Assembly (NCBI GenBank): GCA_005116955.1
Contig: SWDI01000005.1
Location: 1-64,000 of the forward strand
Source: Nitrospira sp.
GTDB lineage: Bacteria > Nitrospirota > Nitrospiria > Nitrospirales > Nitrospiraceae
DNA length: 64,000 bases
Direction: 5' to 3'
Below the pieces are notes generated by a model, which ran no database searches, was not told the DNA's origin, and saw only the letters and a program-made list of their open reading frames with translations. Positions 61,861 to 64,000 of the stretch are shown here, one piece after another. Numbering within the stretch: position 1 is the first letter of the stretch; every line of letters begins with the position of its first letter. The position numbers were made by a program, and so were the translations under genes.

Positions 61861-63444
61861 CTAACTCACTTTTCTGGTATAGGCAGGCAGAATCATTGGC
61901 GAAATCACACCACTGACATTGCCGTGCGTCTTGGCGTCGGCGCGGAACCGTTGCAGATGCTTCAACGTGAGCTGACCCTGCTTCATCGATCCGACGCGGC
62001 CTGCCGCCGTCAATCCGGATCGTTTGCCGTACACCATCAGGTCCAACAACGAATTTCCCATCAATCGATTGCGCCCATGCAGGCCACCCGAGGCTTCACC
62101 GGCGACAAAGAGATTCTTCACATTCGTTTCTGAATTGGTATCGATCTTCACTCCACCATTTTGATAGTGCAACGTTGGATAGATCAGCACCGGATCTTTG
62201 CTGATATCGATCCCGAACCGTTCGAATTGCAACATCATCGCCGGGAAATGTTTTTCCACCGTGCCAGGCCCATGCTCCGCATCCAACAGCGGCGTATCCA
62301 GCCAGACACCGACACGGCCGGACATGGTTCTAATTCCACGGCCTTCTTCGCACTCACGGATGATTGAGGAGGAGACGACATCGCGGGTATCAAGTTCGTT
62401 CACAAACCGCTCGCCTTTGGCATTGACGAGATGGCCGCCTTCCGAACGAATCCCTTCCGTCACCAAGGCGCCGATCAGCTGCTCCGGATACACCGCCCCT
62501 GACGGATGATATTGGAAGGTGTCAATATGCGCCAGTTTGGCGCCCATGCGATACGACAGGCACAATCCGTCGCCGGTCGCGCCATAGTGATTACTCGTCG
62601 GGAACCCCTGGATGTGCAGACGGCCGATCCCGCCGGTCGCCAGGATCACGCACTTCGCCGCCACGACCACATGCCGCTGATTATCCAAATCTTTGAAGAT
62701 TGCGCCAGTACAGTTCCCGACCTCATCACTCAGCAATTCGATGGCGGCCGCAAACTCGAGCAACTGAATCTTTTGGTTGATGACCTCGTCCTTGAGCACG
62801 CGCATGATTTCGAGGCCGGTATAGTCGGAGCAGGTCAGAAGCCGCGGCTTGGAACTGCCGCCGCCCTTCTTCACATGCAGATTGCCGTCGGCCTGGCGAT
62901 CGAACAGCACGCCCAGCTCCAGCAGCCACTTCGCAATCGACGGCCCATCCTCGACCATGGTCTTCAGAAGGGCATGGTCGTTCTCCATGTGGCCGCCCTT
63001 GAGCGTATCGATGAAATGTGTCACCGGCGAGTCTTCCGGTGCGACGGAAATCTGCATCCCGCCCTGCGCCATCACGCTATTAGAGTCACCTAATCGAAGC
63101 TTCGTCGCCAGGATGGTCTTGGCGCCGGCACCGTGCGCATGCAGTGCCGCTGCACAACCAGCCCCGCCACCGCCGATCACAAGCACATCGCATGTGTAGT
63201 GCGCGGTGAGATCAGCATGATCCTGTATGGAGCTGTCACCTTCAAGCAGCGTCGCCAACTCCACGACCGTCTTGTCCCCCTCATTGGGACCGAAGCGGAT
63301 TGGCCGGTAGGCGCTGGCTCTGAAATCCGGATGATATTTGTGAATCAGTTGATCACGTTCAGCTGGAGAAAACTTGGAGATGGTCTGCTGACGGCGGGCA
63401 TCCCGAGTCTTGTGGACGATTTGCTGTAATGCGTGAATGTCCAT
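61861..63444 (-). CDS. fumarate reductase/succinate dehydrogenase flavoprotein-like protein
   Basis: 527 residues. FAD motif V-I-G-G-G-G-A-G-C-A-A-A near residue 90. Active-site-like F-Q-Y-H-P-S-G, V-T-E-G-I-R-S-E-G-G, and R-N-R-L-M-G-N-S-L. The usual covalent FAD-binding His (S-H-T-x-A-A-Q-G-G) is Asn here (D-S-N-S-V-M-A-Q-G-G), so FAD is probably not covalent, as in soluble/thiol fumarate reductases (TfrA) and aspartate oxidase. Gene pairing with a Hdr-like iron-sulfur protein fits fumarate reduction in the reductive TCA cycle. Confidence 0.9.
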   Translation of the reverse strand: MDIHALQQIVHKTRDARRQQTISKFSPAERDQLIHKYHPDFRASAYRPIRFGPNEGDKTVVELATLLEGDSSIQDHADLTAHYTCDVLVIGGGGAGCAAALHAHGAGAKTILATKLRLGDSNSVMAQGGMQISVAPEDSPVTHFIDTLKGGHMENDHALLKTMVEDGPSIAKWLLELGVLFDRQADGNLHVKKGGGSSKPRLLTCSDYTGLEIMRVLKDEVINQKIQLLEFAAAIELLSDEVGNCTGAIFKDLDNQRHVVVAAKCVILATGGIGRLHIQGFPTSNHYGATGDGLCLSYRMGAKLAHIDTFQYHPSGAVYPEQLIGALVTEGIRSEGGHLVNAKGERFVNELDTRDVVSSSIIRECEEGRGIRTMSGRVGVWLDTPLLDAEHGPGTVEKHFPAMMLQFERFGIDISKDPVLIYPTLHYQNGGVKIDTNSETNVKNLFVAGEASGGLHGRNRLMGNSLLDLMVYGKRSGLTAAGRVGSMKQGQLTLKHLQRFRADAKTHGNVSGVISPMILPAYTRKVS

Positions 63445-63532
63445 GGGTCCTTAGTCACAGGTCTACAGTCAGAGAGTCATCAAGTCGTTCGGTTTACCGC
63501 AGACGATACGACCTTGAGACTTTTTGACTGAT

Positions 63533-64000
63533 TCATTTCACCGTCGCACAGTGTTCGGCCAGTTCCTTCTCGCTCATCTTCAGAACTTTATCCCACTCCT
63601 CGTTGTACTGGCCGTCTTGAATTTCCTTAATGCGCACATCAAGGCCCACAGGCTTTTCTGAAAAATGCGCACCCTGCGCGCGACTGACGTATAGCGCCAC
63701 GAGATTCGGTGCAATGTCGGCAATGCACACCGGCGTACACATGCCGCACATGACGCAGTCCATAAACATCTCGGAGACGCTCTTGAAGTCGCCGAAAACG
63801 GCTTTCCAGACTCCCTCACGCACATCGATCTTCTGCGGGCACGCCTCCGTGCAGGCGTTACAGTTCCGGCAAAGCGGCGCTTCCGGGTACAGATTAAAGA
63901 GGTCCTGCTTGGGATCTTTGAGCTTCTGAATCTCGTAGGTCGCCTTGCGGGCAGGGAACGGCGGCATCATCGTGAAAGACATCCCGTCTTGAACCGCCAT
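63533..64000 (-). CDS. HdrC/TfrB-like [4Fe-4S] protein, possibly partial
   Basis: 155 residues up to the window edge; the Met at 64000 may be the true start or an internal one. Two [4Fe-4S] motifs: C-R-N-C-N-A-C-T-E-A-C-P and C-V-M-C-G-M-C-T-P-V-C. This resembles HdrC/TfrB-type electron-transfer subunits, not the usual SdhB [2Fe-2S]/[3Fe-4S] form. Together with the flavoprotein 88 bases downstream it would form a fumarate reductase module. Confidence 0.8.
   Translation of the reverse strand: MAVQDGMSFTMMPPFPARKATYEIQKLKDPKQDLFNLYPEAPLCRNCNACTEACPQKIDVREGVWKAVFGDFKSVSEMFMDCVMCGMCTPVCIADIAPNLVALYVSRAQGAHFSEKPVGLDVRIKEIQDGQYNEEWDKVLKMSEKELAEHCATVK

Overview
The window reads as a chromosomal segment of a Nitrospira-like bacterium (nitrite-oxidising or comammox Nitrospirota). 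This rests on even, moderately high GC, strong AGGAGG ribosome sites, and a sucC-sucD block next to a fumarate-reductase-like flavoprotein and an HdrC-like iron-sulfur protein, as expected for a reductive TCA cycle. Many small secreted proteins, lipoproteins and stress oxidoreductases point the same way. No rRNA, tRNA, CRISPR array, phage or insertion-sequence transposase was recognised. The lineage is an inference from gene content, not from a marker gene.

Layout. 0-6.4 kb: the edge of an acyltransferase-3 gene, a possible 45-aa ORF, a PilZ-like protein, dinB, two tandem small membrane proteins, and DUF1059, lipoprotein, methyltransferase, TfoX-like and DUF3597 genes. 6.4-17.1 kb (minus strand): a complete tripartite RND efflux system (fusion protein, pump, outer-membrane factor) followed without a real gap by a nitroreductase, an SDR, RidA, an AlkA-like glycosylase, a ferredoxin-metallo-beta-lactamase fusion and a BT1/MFS transporter. 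17.3-21.5 kb: a STAS protein, a GAF/sigma-54 activator, a CDGSH protein and a divergent HxlR-regulator/SDR pair with a tautomerase. 21.6-26.9 kb: a tightly overlapping minus-strand operon of redox and detoxification proteins (NmrA, pirin, DsbA/FrnE, two VOC proteins, an NTF2-like protein and a Rieske-flavodoxin fusion). 27-30.4 kb: two paralogous glycine-zipper lipoproteins, DUF167 and a CbbQ/NorQ ATPase.

30.4-41.3 kb: a hybrid histidine kinase coupled to a YkgJ-DUF2156 fusion. These diverge from a compact plus-strand operon of ATP-grasp-like protein, glutaredoxin, lysine 2,3-aminomutase, two-domain dCTP deaminase, membrane protein, two glycosyltransferases of the arsenosugar-associated families, and an SDR. 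This is the best candidate here for an undescribed biosynthetic system. 41.4-51.2 kb: a triplicated repeat, a zinc-ribbon protein, an alpha/beta hydrolase, a DUF4105 protein, DUF3015, a TRL-like lipoprotein, an outer-membrane barrel, a phosphoesterase/M48 protease/AIM24 operon, a frameshifted Tat-exported amidohydrolase, and a 126-bp element with terminal inverted repeats. 51.2-59.2 kb: a 1447-aa TPR/low-complexity/one-helix protein diverging from a stand-alone GspD-type secretin, then a PilZ protein and a barrel protein. 59.7-64 kb: sucD, sucC, a flavoprotein and an iron-sulfur subunit for succinate/fumarate chemistry.

Taken together, roughly 8-27 kb looks like a xenobiotic, electrophile and oxidative-stress region: an efflux pump plus small oxidoreductases and matching regulators. 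34-41 kb looks like dedicated small-molecule or conjugate biosynthesis, and 59.7-64 kb is central carbon metabolism. Start codons were moved where a ribosome site or a stop/start overlap argued for it. Function calls rest on motif and family recognition by eye; no database search was run.
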